DNA of 64,000 bases. It comes from Callipepla californica brunnescens. Its lineage: Eukaryota > Chordata > Aves > Galliformes > Odontophoridae. The stretch lies in assembly GCA_023055505.1 (NCBI GenBank), contig JALIRH010000111.1:186001-250000 (forward strand), given 5' to 3'. The translations under genes and the position numbers were made by a program. A model generated the notes under the pieces. That model made no database searches and was not told the origin of the DNA. It saw only the letters and a list, made by a program, of their open reading frames with translations. This document shows positions 1 to 10,358 of the stretch, piece after piece (within the stretch, counting starts at the first letter, position 1; each line of letters starts with the position of its first letter).

Positions 1-859
1 GATGTAGATAATAATGAAGACAGAATCACAACAGCAACCTTACCACATAAAAATGATTTCATAACCACAAAAAATATTTCTTTTATAAGCATGTGGTGAT
101 GCTCACTTCCTGACAATGGAGTCCACATGTACAGAAAAATATTTCCCATGCTCATGTGATGAAGGCATAGCAAATCCACTATTAAAAAAAAAAAAAAAAG
201 AACATGACCACATGCAGAAGCAAACCTCATTGCTGACACAGACATCAACTAGCAATTGGCAACATTTCCCAAAAAACCCGAGTGCCCGACCTCCAATACG
301 TAGGACATCAGATGAGTCAGCTCAGCCTGACCAATGAAACCTTCTAAGCTGCACAGAATGTGGATAAGAAGACCACCGGGACTTGAAAGAACATGCTGAG
401 GAAGACAGACAAGGGGCAGAATAAGGAGAGTTCACATAAACCCAGCTAAAGAGAAACTCCTTACCGTACACTGAGTTACATAAGGAAAAGCGTGGAGAAA
501 AAAAAAAAAAAAAAAAAAAAAGGAGAAAGGTAAAGGGAGGGCAACAGACACCTTGAGATAGGCAGAGCATAAGTCAATGGGAACTGAGAAAATGATGAGA
601 CATCACTTGCCATAATAGAATGTATGTATGCATGTATCATAACCATAAACACGGGACAAGGACAAGACTAAAGGAACGGCTATGCCACAAGAGTCAGCAT
701 TAGGCCCCAGACAAAGGGTGACAAATTTCACAGCCGAGCTTAAAAGATTTAACTAAGGGGCGAAAACAGAAACAAATACCTGGAAGGCATCTCAAACAGA
801 AAAAAAAAAAAACCAGAACAACAAAAACGAGAAATAACTTAATAACAAAAATGCAATCT
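1..859. other. AT-rich flank downstream of the array
   Basis: Non-coding sequence with poly(A) runs at about 182-199 and 497-521. No gene or recognised mobile element. Confidence 0.55.
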
Positions 860-1053
860 ACAGCAGAGAATAAAAACATTTATTAAAACAACAACATACA
901 AACCAAGGGGAACAATCAATTCTTAAACATGCTAGAGCACAGGTGATATAAGGCCAAAATTAAATCCACGACAACAGGACAAGGCAGAGTGCTCTTTGAG
1001 ATAGCTCCCGCATAAGGAATTTGCCAGGTCACTTCTTTCTTCAGAAACTGCAC
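860..1053 (-). ncRNA. Putative terminal exon with poly(A) signal
   Basis: On the minus strand CTCTTTCAG precedes GTGCAGTTTCTGAAGAAAGAAG at 1,053. Its first part is a diverged copy of the array exon start (GAVSEERS versus GAAAEERR in one frame). It ends with AATAAA at 884-879 and a likely cleavage site near 860. Stops close the possible frames within about 45 codons. This would be the 3' end of the leftward transcript. Confidence 0.5.
879..884 (-). terminator. Poly(A) signal AATAAA of the leftward transcript
   Basis: A canonical AATAAA hexamer on the minus strand is followed about 20 nt later by a possible cleavage site and then a T-rich stretch. It sits about 170 nt downstream of a good splice acceptor. 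Confidence 0.55.
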
Positions 1054-1269
1054 CTGAAAGAGGAGCAAGGACACCGCTAAGACCATTAAAGAGCACCAGA
1101 AAACCCTCCGCCCAAAGGAAACCCAACAACCCAAAGCAACTCTGCGCACGCCAACACCCACCCAGACAAAGAAGACCTCATACCCCCTCACAAACCCACC
1201 CGCAACCACGCCCTACAGCCCCCACCCCCAAATTCATCCAACCACACACCTTACAACAACTTTCCTCAC

Positions 1270-3138
1270 CTCTCCGACGCGATGCAGAGCTTCAGCCGGC
1301 GCCGCGGGGGATCACAGAGGCGGGCAGACTGGGCAAATGGAGCTGGGCACACAACTAGCAGCGGCTGAAGAGTCAGCTTCCCTGCTTACAGGGGACCCAC
1401 AACCACCGCCTTCACTCAAAAGGGCCTGGGACTCCGGGACACAGCCGCTCCCTGACTTACAGGGCAGCCCCGATCCCTAAGGCCGAGGGAGGCTCCTTCT
1501 CTCCCAGTCCGGGGCATCTTTTTTGACCCGCACCCCGCTAACGGGGCGGTTGCCCCACACAGGCTGCCAACAGAGCACAAAGGCTCGCACACCCAGACCC
1601 TGATTACAGGCGGGTCCACAACACCCCCGGGGCCACAGAGCTCAGTTTCCCCCTCAGCGGCAGGAACGACTCTCAGCCGCCAGGCAACGGGGCAGAACGG
1701 CCTAAGGCCGGGGTCGGGGTCCCAGCCCTGGTTTTTCCAGGGAGGGTGTAAACCCAACCACACATCTCGCGGCCCCACGCCTCTGAAAGGCCGGGGCCAG
1801 ATCCCACCCGAGTACGGGGGGTCTCTCACAGCAACAGCTCACCAAGCAAAGTGGGTGCACGCAGCCCCACACCTCACCATCTCCAACAAGCCCCGTGGAG
1901 CACGCAGCTCCCGCCCACGCCTGAGGTACAGGCTGGCCCGCCCGGCAGCACGACATCACCAGTGCATTTGGGAGAACAGGGAGCAACCTCGATACCCACC
2001 GAGCGGGGAGGTCACCCCAGCTACAAACAGGACCTCAACCTGCGCCCTTTAACGGGACAGGGAGGGGTCATCCCCACCAGCTGGATGGCTAAAGCAGCCG
2101 GCTGCAACACCGCAGCCTCCCCGGACCTGATTACAGGGGGGGCGGGCCGCTTACGGGACACAGGGCTAGCTACACAGCTTGTGACACGCACCCCGACTAC
2201 GGGGCTGTCACGCCGCCAACAGAACCAGCGGCCACACAAGGACAGGCCCAAGCCCTGGCTACAGGACGGCCTCAGCCACGCAACTACCACGTGGCTCTCA
2301 TGCAAACCAAGTAACAAAAATGGAGAAAGACAGGACATCCGCTGCGCTCGCAGCACTGAGAGGGGGAAAACCCCCCATTGCGGCATGCACCAAAAGTCCT
2401 CCGTTCCCCTCTGGGAAGCCAAAGCTAAGCTGCAGCCATCTTGGGGGAGGCCTAAAGGGAAAGCTCAGTCGCACCATCACTCCACAAGCACAAACAAGGG
2501 AAGGAAAGGGAACGCACACACACAGTGGCAACTTTCCAGAAGGGAAGGACAACGCAGCACAGCCAGTCCCTGGGAATAAACCCGCAACCACGAGCAACAG
2601 ACAAGAGCCTGTGACCTGTCCCCAGGCGGCACGGAGGCCACACACCTCAACGTGCCAAGGGGCTTCTCAGGTAAGGCCAAGGACAGGGACACGCACCCCG
2701 ACTACGGGGACGTCGCGATGACAGGCCACCAGCAGGCAACAGCGCCGCGGGGCCGAAGGGGAGGGCCAGGGAAACGGCACTACCCTGCTTACAGGATGGC
2801 CGTGGGTCCGGTGAGCTCCATTTCCCACTCAGGTGCGGAGAGGTAGCTCTCGCCCTCCGTACAGGGGGCCACACTCCCCAGGCAGCCAAAGGAGCAACAA
2901 GGCAAAAGGCCAACTACTACAGCAAAGACCCGAGCCCTCGTTACAGGGAGGTCGCCCAGCACAAAGCCGGCCTGGTCACCCAAGGCACCGGCAACACTCA
3001 ACTCCAATTTGACTATGCCCCTGATAGCAGGGAGGTGCTTTGCCCAGGGAGCCTCTTCTCCTTCCCCCCCGCGTCTGTAGGCTTCCAATTCCTCTTCTCG
3101 CTTGCCCACGCCGCTTCTTCTTTCTTCCGCGGCCGCTC
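1270..3138 (-). ncRNA. Putative array exon, unit 1 (full length)
   Basis: It runs from TTTCAG|GAGCGG at 3,138 to GGAGAG|GTGAGG at 1,270, 1,869 nt. It is nearly identical in the shared part to the unit-3 exon. The 242-codon open stretch on the opposite strand (1,851-2,579) has the same few differences between copies and shows no sign of selection I can see by eye. Confidence 0.45.
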
Positions 3139-3356
3139 CTGAAACACAAGACAGGACACCGCTAAGACCATTAAGAGCACCAGAAAACCCATCCTCCTCA
3201 AGGAAACCCAACAACCCAAAGCAACTCTGCGCACGCCAACACCCACCCGGCCAAAGAAGACCTCGCACCCCCTCACAAACCCACCCACCATCAGCCCCCT
3301 ACACCCCCCCGTCCCCAAACTCACCCAACAACACTGCTTACGACGACTTTTCTCAC

Positions 3357-4745
3357 CTCTCCGACGCGACGCGGAGCTCCACCCGGCGCCGCAGGGGATC
3401 ACAGAGGCGGGCAGACTGGGCAAATGGAGCTGGGCACACAACTAGCAGCGGCTGAAGAGTCAGCTTCCCTGCTTACAGGGGACCCACAACCACCGCCTTC
3501 ACTCAAAAGGGCCTGGGACTCCGGGACACAGCCGCTCCCTGACTTACAGGGCAGCCCCGATCCCTAAGGCCGAGGGAGGCTCCTTCTCTCCCAGTCCGGG
3601 GCATCTTTTTTGACCCGCACCCCGCTAACGGGGCGGTTGCCCCACACAGGCCGCCAACAGAGCACAAAGGCTCGCACACCCAGACCCTGATTACAGGCGG
3701 GTCCACAACACCCCCGGGGCCACAGAGCTCAGTTTCCCCCTCAGCGGCAGGAACGACTCTCAGCCGCCAGGCAACGGGGCAGAACGGCCTAAGGCCAGGG
3801 TCGGGGTCCCAGCCCTGGTTTTTCCAGGGAGGGTGTAAACCCAACCACACATCTCGCGGCCCCACGCCTCTGAAAGGCCGGGGCCAGATCCCACCCGAGT
3901 ACGGGGGGTCTCTCACAGCAACAGCTCAACCAAGCAAAGTGGGTGCACGCAGCCCCACACCTCACCATCTCCAACAAGCCCCGTGGAGCACGCAGCTCCC
4001 GCCCACGCCTGAGGTACAGGCTGGCCCGCCCGGCAGCACGACATCACCAGTGCATTTGGGAGAACAGGGAGCAACCTCGATACCCACCGAGCGGGGAGGT
4101 CACCCCAGCTACAAACAGGACCTCAACCTGCACCCTTTAACGGGACAGGGAGGGGTCATCCCCACCAGCTGGATGGCTAAAGCAGCCGGCTGCAACACCG
4201 CAGCCTCCCCGGACCTGATTACAGGGGGGCGGGCCACTTACGGGACAGAGGACAAGCTACACAGCTTGTGACACGCACCCCGACTATGGGGACGTCACGA
4301 CGACAGGCCACCAGCAGGCAACAGCGCCGCGGGGCCGAAGGGGAGGGCCAGGGAAACGGCACTACCCTGCTTACAGGATGGCCGTGGGTCCAGTGAGCTC
4401 CATTTCCCACTCAGGTGCGGAGAGGTAGCTCGCGCCCTCCGTACAGGGGGCCACACTCCCCAGGCAGCCAAAGGAGCAACAAGGCAAAAGGCCAACTACT
4501 ACAGCAAAGACCCGAGCCCTCGTTACAGGGAGGTCGCCCAGCGCAAAGCCGGCCTGGTCACCCAAGGCACCGGCAACACTCGACTCCAATTTGACTATGC
4601 ACCTGATAACAGGGAGGTGCTTTGCCCAGGGAGCCTCTTCTCCTTCCCCCCCGCGTCTGTAGGCTTCCGATTCCTCTTCTCGCTTGCCCGCTCGTTCCAG
4701 CGTCACACTTGCCCACGCCGCTTCTTCTTTCTTCTGCGGCCGCTC
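3357..4745 (-). ncRNA. Putative array exon, unit 2 (shortened)
   Basis: It has the same acceptor (TTTCAG|GAGCGGCCGC at 4,745) and donor (GGAGAG|GTGAGA at 3,357) as its neighbours but is 1,389 nt, because about 505 bp is absent. A 25-bp insertion near 4,693-4,717 duplicates the local cttgccc edge. Splice signals are intact despite the deletion. Confidence 0.45.
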
Positions 4746-4961
4746 CTGAAACACGAGCCAGGACACCGCTAAGACCATTAAAGAGCACCAGAAAACCCTC
4801 CGCCCAAAGGAAACCCAACAACCCAAAGCAACTCTGCGCACGCCAACACCCACCCAGACAAAGAAGACCTCATACCCCCTCACAAACCCACCCGCAACCA
4901 CGCCCTACAGCCCCCACCCCCAAATTCATCCAACCACACACCTTACAACAACTTTCCTCAC

Positions 4962-6830
4962 CTCTCCGACGTGATGCAGAGCTTCAGCCGGCGCCGCGGG
5001 GGATCACAGAGGCGGGCAGACTGGGCAAATGGAGCTGGGCACACAACTAGCAGCGGCTGAAGAGTCAGCTTCCCTGCTTACAGGGGACCCACAACCACCG
5101 CCTTCACTCAAAAGGGCCTGGGACTCCGGGACACAGCCGCTCCCTGACTTACAGGGCAGCCCCGATCCCTAAGGCCGAGGGAGGCTCCTTCTCTCCCAGT
5201 CCGGGGCATCTTTTTTGACCCGCACCCCGCTAACGGGGCGGTTGCCCCACACAGGCTGCCAACAGAGCACAAAGGCTCGCACACCCAGACCCTGATTACA
5301 GGCGGGTCCACAACACCCCCGGGGCCACAGAGCTCAGTTTCCCCCTCAGCGGCAGGAACGACTCTCAGCCGCCAGGCAACGGGGCAGAACGGCCTAAGGC
5401 CGGGGTCGGGGTCCCAGCCCTGGTTTTTCCAGGGAGGGTGTAAACCCAACCACACATCTCGCGGCCCCACGCCTCTGAAAGGCCGGGGCCAGATCCCACC
5501 CGAGTACGGGGGGTCTCTCACAGCAACAGCTCACCAAGCAAAGTGGGTGCACGCAGCCCCACACCTCACCATCTCCAACAAGCCCCGTGGAGCACGCAGC
5601 TCCCGCCCACGCCTGAGGTACAGGCTGGCCCGCCCGGCAGCACGACATCACCAGTGCATTTGGGAGAACAGGGAGCAACCTCGATACCCACCGAGCGGGG
5701 AGGTCACCCCAGCTACAAACAGGACCTCAACCTGCGCCCTTTAACGGGACAGGGAGGGGTCATCCCCACCAGCTGGATGGCTAAAGCAGCCGGCTGCAAC
5801 ACCGCAGCCTCCCCGGACCTGATTACAGGGGGGGCGGGCCGCTTACGGGACACAGGGCTAGCTACACAGCTTGTGACACGCACCCCGACTACGGGGCTGT
5901 CACGCCGCCAACAGAACCAGCGGCCACACAAGGACAGGCCCAAGCCCTGGCTACAGGACGGCCTCAGCCACGCAACTACCACGTGGCTCTCATGCAAACC
6001 AAGTAACAAAAATGGAGAAAGACAGGACATCCGCTGCGCTCGCAGCACTGAGAGGGGGAAAACCCCCCATGGCGGCATGCACCAAAAGTCCTCCATTCCC
6101 CTCTGGGAAGCCAAAGCTAAGCTGCAGCCATCTTGGGGGAGGCCTAAAGGGAAAGCTCAGTCGCACCATCACTCCACAAGCACAAACAAGGGAAGGAAAG
6201 GGAACGCACACACACAGTGGCAACTTTCCAGAAGGGAAGGACAACGCAGCACAGCCAGTCCCTGGGAATAAACCCGCAACCACGAGCAACAGACAAGAGC
6301 CTGTGACCTGTCCCCAGGCGGCACGGAGGCCACACACCTCAACGTGCCAAGGGGCTTCTCAGGTAAGGCCAAGGACAGGGACACGCACCCCGACTACGGG
6401 GACGTCGCGATGACAGGCCACCAGCAGGCAACAGCGCCGCGGGGCCGAACGGGAGGGCCAGGGAAACGGCACTACCCTGCTTACAGGATGGCCGTGGGTC
6501 CGGTGAGCTCCATTTCCCACTCAGGTGCGGAGAGGTAGCTCTCGCCCTCCGTACAGGGGGCCACACTCCCCAGGCAGCCAAAGGAGCAACATGGCAAAAG
6601 GCCAACTACTACAGCAAAGACCCGAGCCCTCGTTACAGGGAGGTCGCCCAGCACAAAGCCGGCCTGGTCACCCAAGGCACCGGCAACACTCAACTCCAAT
6701 TTGACTATGCCCCTGATAGCAGGGAGGTGCTTTGCCCAGGGAGCCTCTTCTCCTTCCCCCCCGCGTCTGTAGGCTTCCGATTCCTCTTCTCGCTTGCCCA
6801 CGCCGCTTCTTCTTTCTTCCGCGGCCGCTC
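4962..6830 (-). ncRNA. Putative array exon, unit 3 (full length)
   Basis: On the minus strand a TTTCAG acceptor precedes GAGCGGCCGCGGAAG at 6,830, and a GGAGAG|GTGAGG donor ends the stretch at 4,962. That is 1,869 nt, the same length as the unit-1 exon. The first frame stays open for over 100 codons (ending about 6,481), with a charged segment ([20 protein letters not shown]). The remainder is broken into short frames. It is not recognised as any protein family, and a non-coding transcript is the simpler reading. Confidence 0.45.
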
Positions 6831-7299
6831 CTGAAACACGAGCCAGGACACCGCTAAGACCATTAAGAGCACCAGAAAACCCATCCTCCTCAAGGAAACC
6901 CAACAACCCAAAGCAACTCTGCGCACGCCAACACCCACCCGGCCAAAGAAGACCTTGCATCCCCGCCCACAGCCATGCCCTACATCCCCAAACTCATCCA
7001 ACAACACTCCTTACAACAGCTTTTGTCACCTCACTGATGCCTTGCACCACGGACCTTAACCTGGCATTACATCGGATCATAGAGGCAAACAGTCCGGGCT
7101 AACAGAGCTGGCAAGAAATTGCAGTGGCTTGATTTAGCTTCCCTGCTTACAGAGGACTCCCTACTGCTGCTTCCATTGGACAAACAGCAGCCCTCATCAC
7201 AATGAAGTTGTCATCTACCACGTTAACTGTGTTTCCATTTCATACTACTTTAATGTGACTGCGCTCCCTGTGACAGGGAAGTTCTTTCGCCCATTGCTT

Positions 7300-8100
7300 C
7301 TCTCCTCTTCACACAGATCCATAATTCCGGCTCCCTTGAGGTCATCTTTTGTTGCCTTTATCAATTTGTGGTAACGTACTAATAGAATGTTACACCTCAG
7401 GTAGTCAACTCTGAATATCTACTACCATGGAATTGCAGGTATCCCCTTTGCTCCAGCTCTGGGTGCTTGGGGGATCTCTCCTCCAAATATGCACACCAAG
7501 GAGAGCAACGAGTACATATTTTAAGGTATAGCACATGCATATTCATCACATTCCAAATTCAGGTTTAATCCCCTCAATAACCAAAGGGTCCATTTTGCTG
7601 TAAACTTTCAAGCCTTGAAAATTCAAACCCATTTTGGTGGCTGTTTTGTTTAAGAGAGACACCTGTTTGGTTATTTTGCTGGGACAACAGGATGTCCGTC
7701 CTGCTTTCTTATCGGCAAGTTCATTAATTTGATTTATGCCCACCCCCATTTCTAAGTTTTGTTCTCTGTGTAACACACCTGGCCCAACAGACAAATAAGC
7801 CGGGAGTAGCACCTTTGTTGCCATGTACAAGTATTATCCTTCGCAGTGTACCCCAAAAAAGACTACTTGCCCCTATTTCTGCTGATCTTTACAACCGTAA
7901 ACAGAGATATTGAGCTGCTGTGACAACCATCGAGACGATTTTCATTTTTTGACTTTATCTGTCTTTATTTTGTCTTTAAATTCGTCTTTGTTATAGAGAA
8001 GCCGTTCGCATGACTCAATATAGAATAGATGGAAATTATTGAAATGAAATTAAGCTCACATAAAAAACTCACTCCAGGAGCCACATTCGTTTACTTTATT
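7300..8100. other. AT-richer spacer between array and CpG island
   Basis: About 800 bp of ordinary base composition within the putative first intron of the leftward transcript. No recognised feature. Confidence 0.5.
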
Positions 8101-8224
8101 ATTGCAGCCCACAGCACTCGCACAGAATCCGCACGGCGACCCCGGCCCCACCGCCCCCACCCCCCGTCTTCCCAGAGCACGCACGGCTCCCGCCCGGCGC
8201 CGTGCCGCTAGCCTCACTGCGCCC

Positions 8225-8800
8225 GACCCCGCGCGGCACCGCCGCCGATCCCCATCCACCCCTCCACACTCCGCCCGACCCCTCGCGGCATCGCCTCCGC
8301 CGCCGCCTCGCAGCCCGCTCCGTCCGAGCGGCACCGCCCCTCCCTGCCTCCAACCCCCCGCCCAAGCGGGCCGCCGCCACCGCCCCCTCACACCTCCTTC
8401 ACACACACTCCCGCCTCAACCCGTCCGAGCGGCACCGCCGTCGACGCCCGCTCCGTTCGCACCACCACCGCCCCCTCACAACCGGAGCGGTCCGACACCG
8501 CGCGGCACCGCCGACAATCCCTGTCCGCCCCTCCACACTCCGTCCGACCCCTCGCGGCATCGCCGCCGCCGCTGCCGCCTCGCAGCCCGCTCCGTCCGAG
8601 CGGCACCGCCCCTCCCTGCCTCCAACCCCCCCGCCCAAGCGGGCCGCCGCCACCGCCCCCCTCACACCTCCTTCACACCCCCCCCCCCGCCTCAACCCGT
8701 CCGAGCGGCACCGCCGTCGACGCCCGCTCCGTTCGCACCACCGCGTTCGCACCACCACCGCCCCCTCGCAGCCGCTCCGTCGGACACCGCGCGGCACCGC
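8225..8800. repeat. CpG-rich tandem repeat, about 270-290 bp period
   Basis: The segment starting cgcggcaccgccg at 8,232 recurs at 8,501 (period 269), and its opening recurs again at 8,790. Long identical blocks such as ccctccctgcctccaacccc and aacccgtccgagcggcaccg occur in both units. The segment is C- and CpG-rich and forms the first part of the putative first intron of the leftward transcript. Confidence 0.9.
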
Positions 8801-8938
8801 TCCCCCTCTCACCCCCCGCACACAGTGCGAGCCGGCTCGGTTCCGCCACCCGCTCACCCTCTCCTGCAGCGCCTGTTCAGCTTCGGCTGCTTTTCCCCCC
8901 CTTTCGCCTTCCCGCCTTGCACCTCAGCCCCGTCTCAC

Positions 8939-9028
8939 CTCAGCTCTGGAGACCGCTTCCCGCCGCCGCCGCCGCCGCCGCTCCTTCGTTGCATCCCGTG
9001 TCCTTTCGTGCGCTGAGGAGAACGTATC
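8939..9028 (-). ncRNA. Putative first exon of the leftward transcript
   Basis: From the expected start near 9,028 the minus strand runs through a (GGC)n run (complement of GCC at about 8,960-8,981) to GAGCTGAG|GTGAGACG, a strong donor at 8,939. No start codon with a long frame is present, so it looks like a 5' untranslated or non-coding exon. The exact start is inferred from the TATA position. Confidence 0.5.
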
Positions 9029-9050
9029 GCCCACCTGCCCGCCACTGCGC

Positions 9051-9087
9051 CTTATATAGGTATCCGCGCCGCCCGCCAGCCAATAGG
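9051..9087 (-). promoter_or_regulatory. CCAAT/TATA promoter reading leftward
   Basis: On the minus strand a CCTATTGGCT (inverted CCAAT, 9,079-9,087 region) is followed about 25 nt later by TATATAAGG (9,051-9,058) inside a CpG-rich segment. A start site about 30 nt downstream, near 9,020-9,030, is expected. The order and spacing fit transcription toward lower coordinates into the repeat array. This is a motif reading; no transcript was seen. Confidence 0.7.
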
Positions 9088-9773
9088 AGCCCAGAACGCC
9101 GCTTTCTTTTCCCGCCCCTTTCTCTTCACGACGCTTTCTCTTCCCGCCTCAGCGTTCCCGCCCTTGCCAGGTGAAGGTGCCCGGACTGGGGTCATCTGGA
9201 GGTCACGGCTGGGGTCACCTGCGGGTCATCCGCAGGTGCTGCCGCCCGTCTCCTCGGGGCAGAGCCGCCTCACGGGCGGTTTCACCTCACAGACCCAGGG
9301 CCCTGATGCAGATGGCTGCGGGGAACTCCTTTCTCCTGTTTCAATGTTTCTTTAACAGTCACATAAATGTTTGGTGTTTCTTCCTGAGCAGTAGATGCCC
9401 ACAGACACAATTATAAAATAAATAAATAATAAAATAAATAAATAAATATGAAATTTAAAAAAAAAAGGAAAAAAATCTATTTTTGAAGGATATAATTCAT
9501 TTGTAAACTCAGGAGGGTGTTGTTTTACAGTGGTGCTTGTCTTTTCTAATTTACTTACACACGATGGTTGGAAATTCTCCCCTCAGCGCTGGGTGTTGCA
9601 GCATGCATTTGCTGTATTTATTTCCTTTAGTCCGTGGCAATGTTCTTTCTCATTCCAATGATAGCTTAAAATAGGGCTAAGGAGGAGACAGAATGATGGT
9701 GCTGCTCTCACCAATGGGCGATGCCAAAATAGAACCTATCAGTAGCAAAGATGACTGTCCTGGGCTACACACA
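9060..9773. other. Upstream flank of the minus-strand promoter
   Basis: This contains the upstream half of the CpG-rich region, including purine-rich minus-strand GGCGGGAA blocks at 9,105-9,165. It then changes abruptly to AT-rich DNA with an (AATA)n microsatellite at about 9,413-9,449. No coding feature is recognised. Confidence 0.55.
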
Positions 9774-10100
9774 TTTAGGTTGCTCTGAAAGTAATGCCTC
9801 CTAATGATTTGCGTGGAAACTGCGAGAGGTACAATGGGCACAGTAACTCCGTTTGATAAATTCCCATCTACAAAATCCTGTTTTTCAACAGTCAGCACCA
9901 TTAGCTGTGTGTGTTTGCCCGCAATGAACGTGAGGCAACATGCTATGCTTGTTAAAATCCGCACCAGCGCACGTGACCACGGTCACTGTCACTGCTGCTG
10001 ACATGCGCTACACACAGCTCCTCTCTGCTCAGCTCTGTAAGCATTCAGCAAGCACCGATGCAGTCGGTGCCATTTTTGGCATGAGGGAAAGTGGTGCAGA
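9774..10100. mobile_element. Mariner-like element fragment (Galluhop type), tentative
   Basis: The sequence ttaggttgctctgaaagtaa, followed by tgcctcct, fits a mariner inverted terminal repeat as found in the chicken Galluhop family. It is followed by about 300 bp of sequence with no intact transposase. The right boundary is uncertain and no opposite terminal repeat was identified. Confidence 0.55.
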
Positions 10101-10358
10101 GGGAAAGCATACGGTGAGGACCCCTTGAAACTGTTATGGGTATGCACGTTCTCTGGAAGTTCACCTTTCCGTTCGTGTCGAATGCAAAGTGAACAGTTTG
10201 AATTGGGTACAACTATTTAACTTATCAATGAATCCAACACTGAGGAGAGGAACAAAACAGACTTTAAGATATAATTTAGGTCCACATCAGGGCCCTGTGC
10301 TGGCCCTAATGAGGCCTGGCTGCGCTAACAAAGCTGTGACTCCCAGGTGTTGTGGGGC

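Larger units (their letters stand above)
1054..7290 (-). repeat. GC-rich higher-order tandem array, units of 1.6-2.1 kb
   Basis: Equivalent landmarks (the GGAGAG|GTGAG donor) fall at 1,270, 3,357, 4,962 and, in diverged form, 7,030. This gives periods of 2,087, 1,605 and 2,068 bp. The units at about 1,310-3,090 and 5,000-6,770 are almost identical. The middle unit lacks about 505 bp and has a 25-bp insertion near 4,693. The right-hand end (6,940-7,290) is much more diverged. Within units a YTAC(A/G)GG heptamer recurs. Confidence 0.93.

Noticed and set aside
1416..1829. 137-codon minus-strand frame present three times in the array
   Set aside because: Identity across copies is explained by homogenisation. 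The peptide (Gly/Pro/Arg/Cys-rich) matches nothing known, so I kept only a non-coding call.
1851..2579. 242-codon plus-strand open frame, repeated at 5,543-6,271
   Set aside because: It lies opposite to the coherent splice, promoter and poly(A) signals. Its low-complexity composition follows GC content, and its conservation between copies only reflects recent repeat homogenisation.
1054..7290. CRISPR array or satellite of bacterial type
   Set aside because: The host is a bird genome. Units are kilobase-scale with introns, and the short heptamers are not separated by unique equal-length spacers.
8102..9059. 304- and 285-codon plus-strand open frames rich in Pro, Arg and Ala
   Set aside because: They arise from CpG-rich tandem repeats. 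Both overlap on the same strand in different frames, run over the opposite-strand promoter, and have no recognisable domain.
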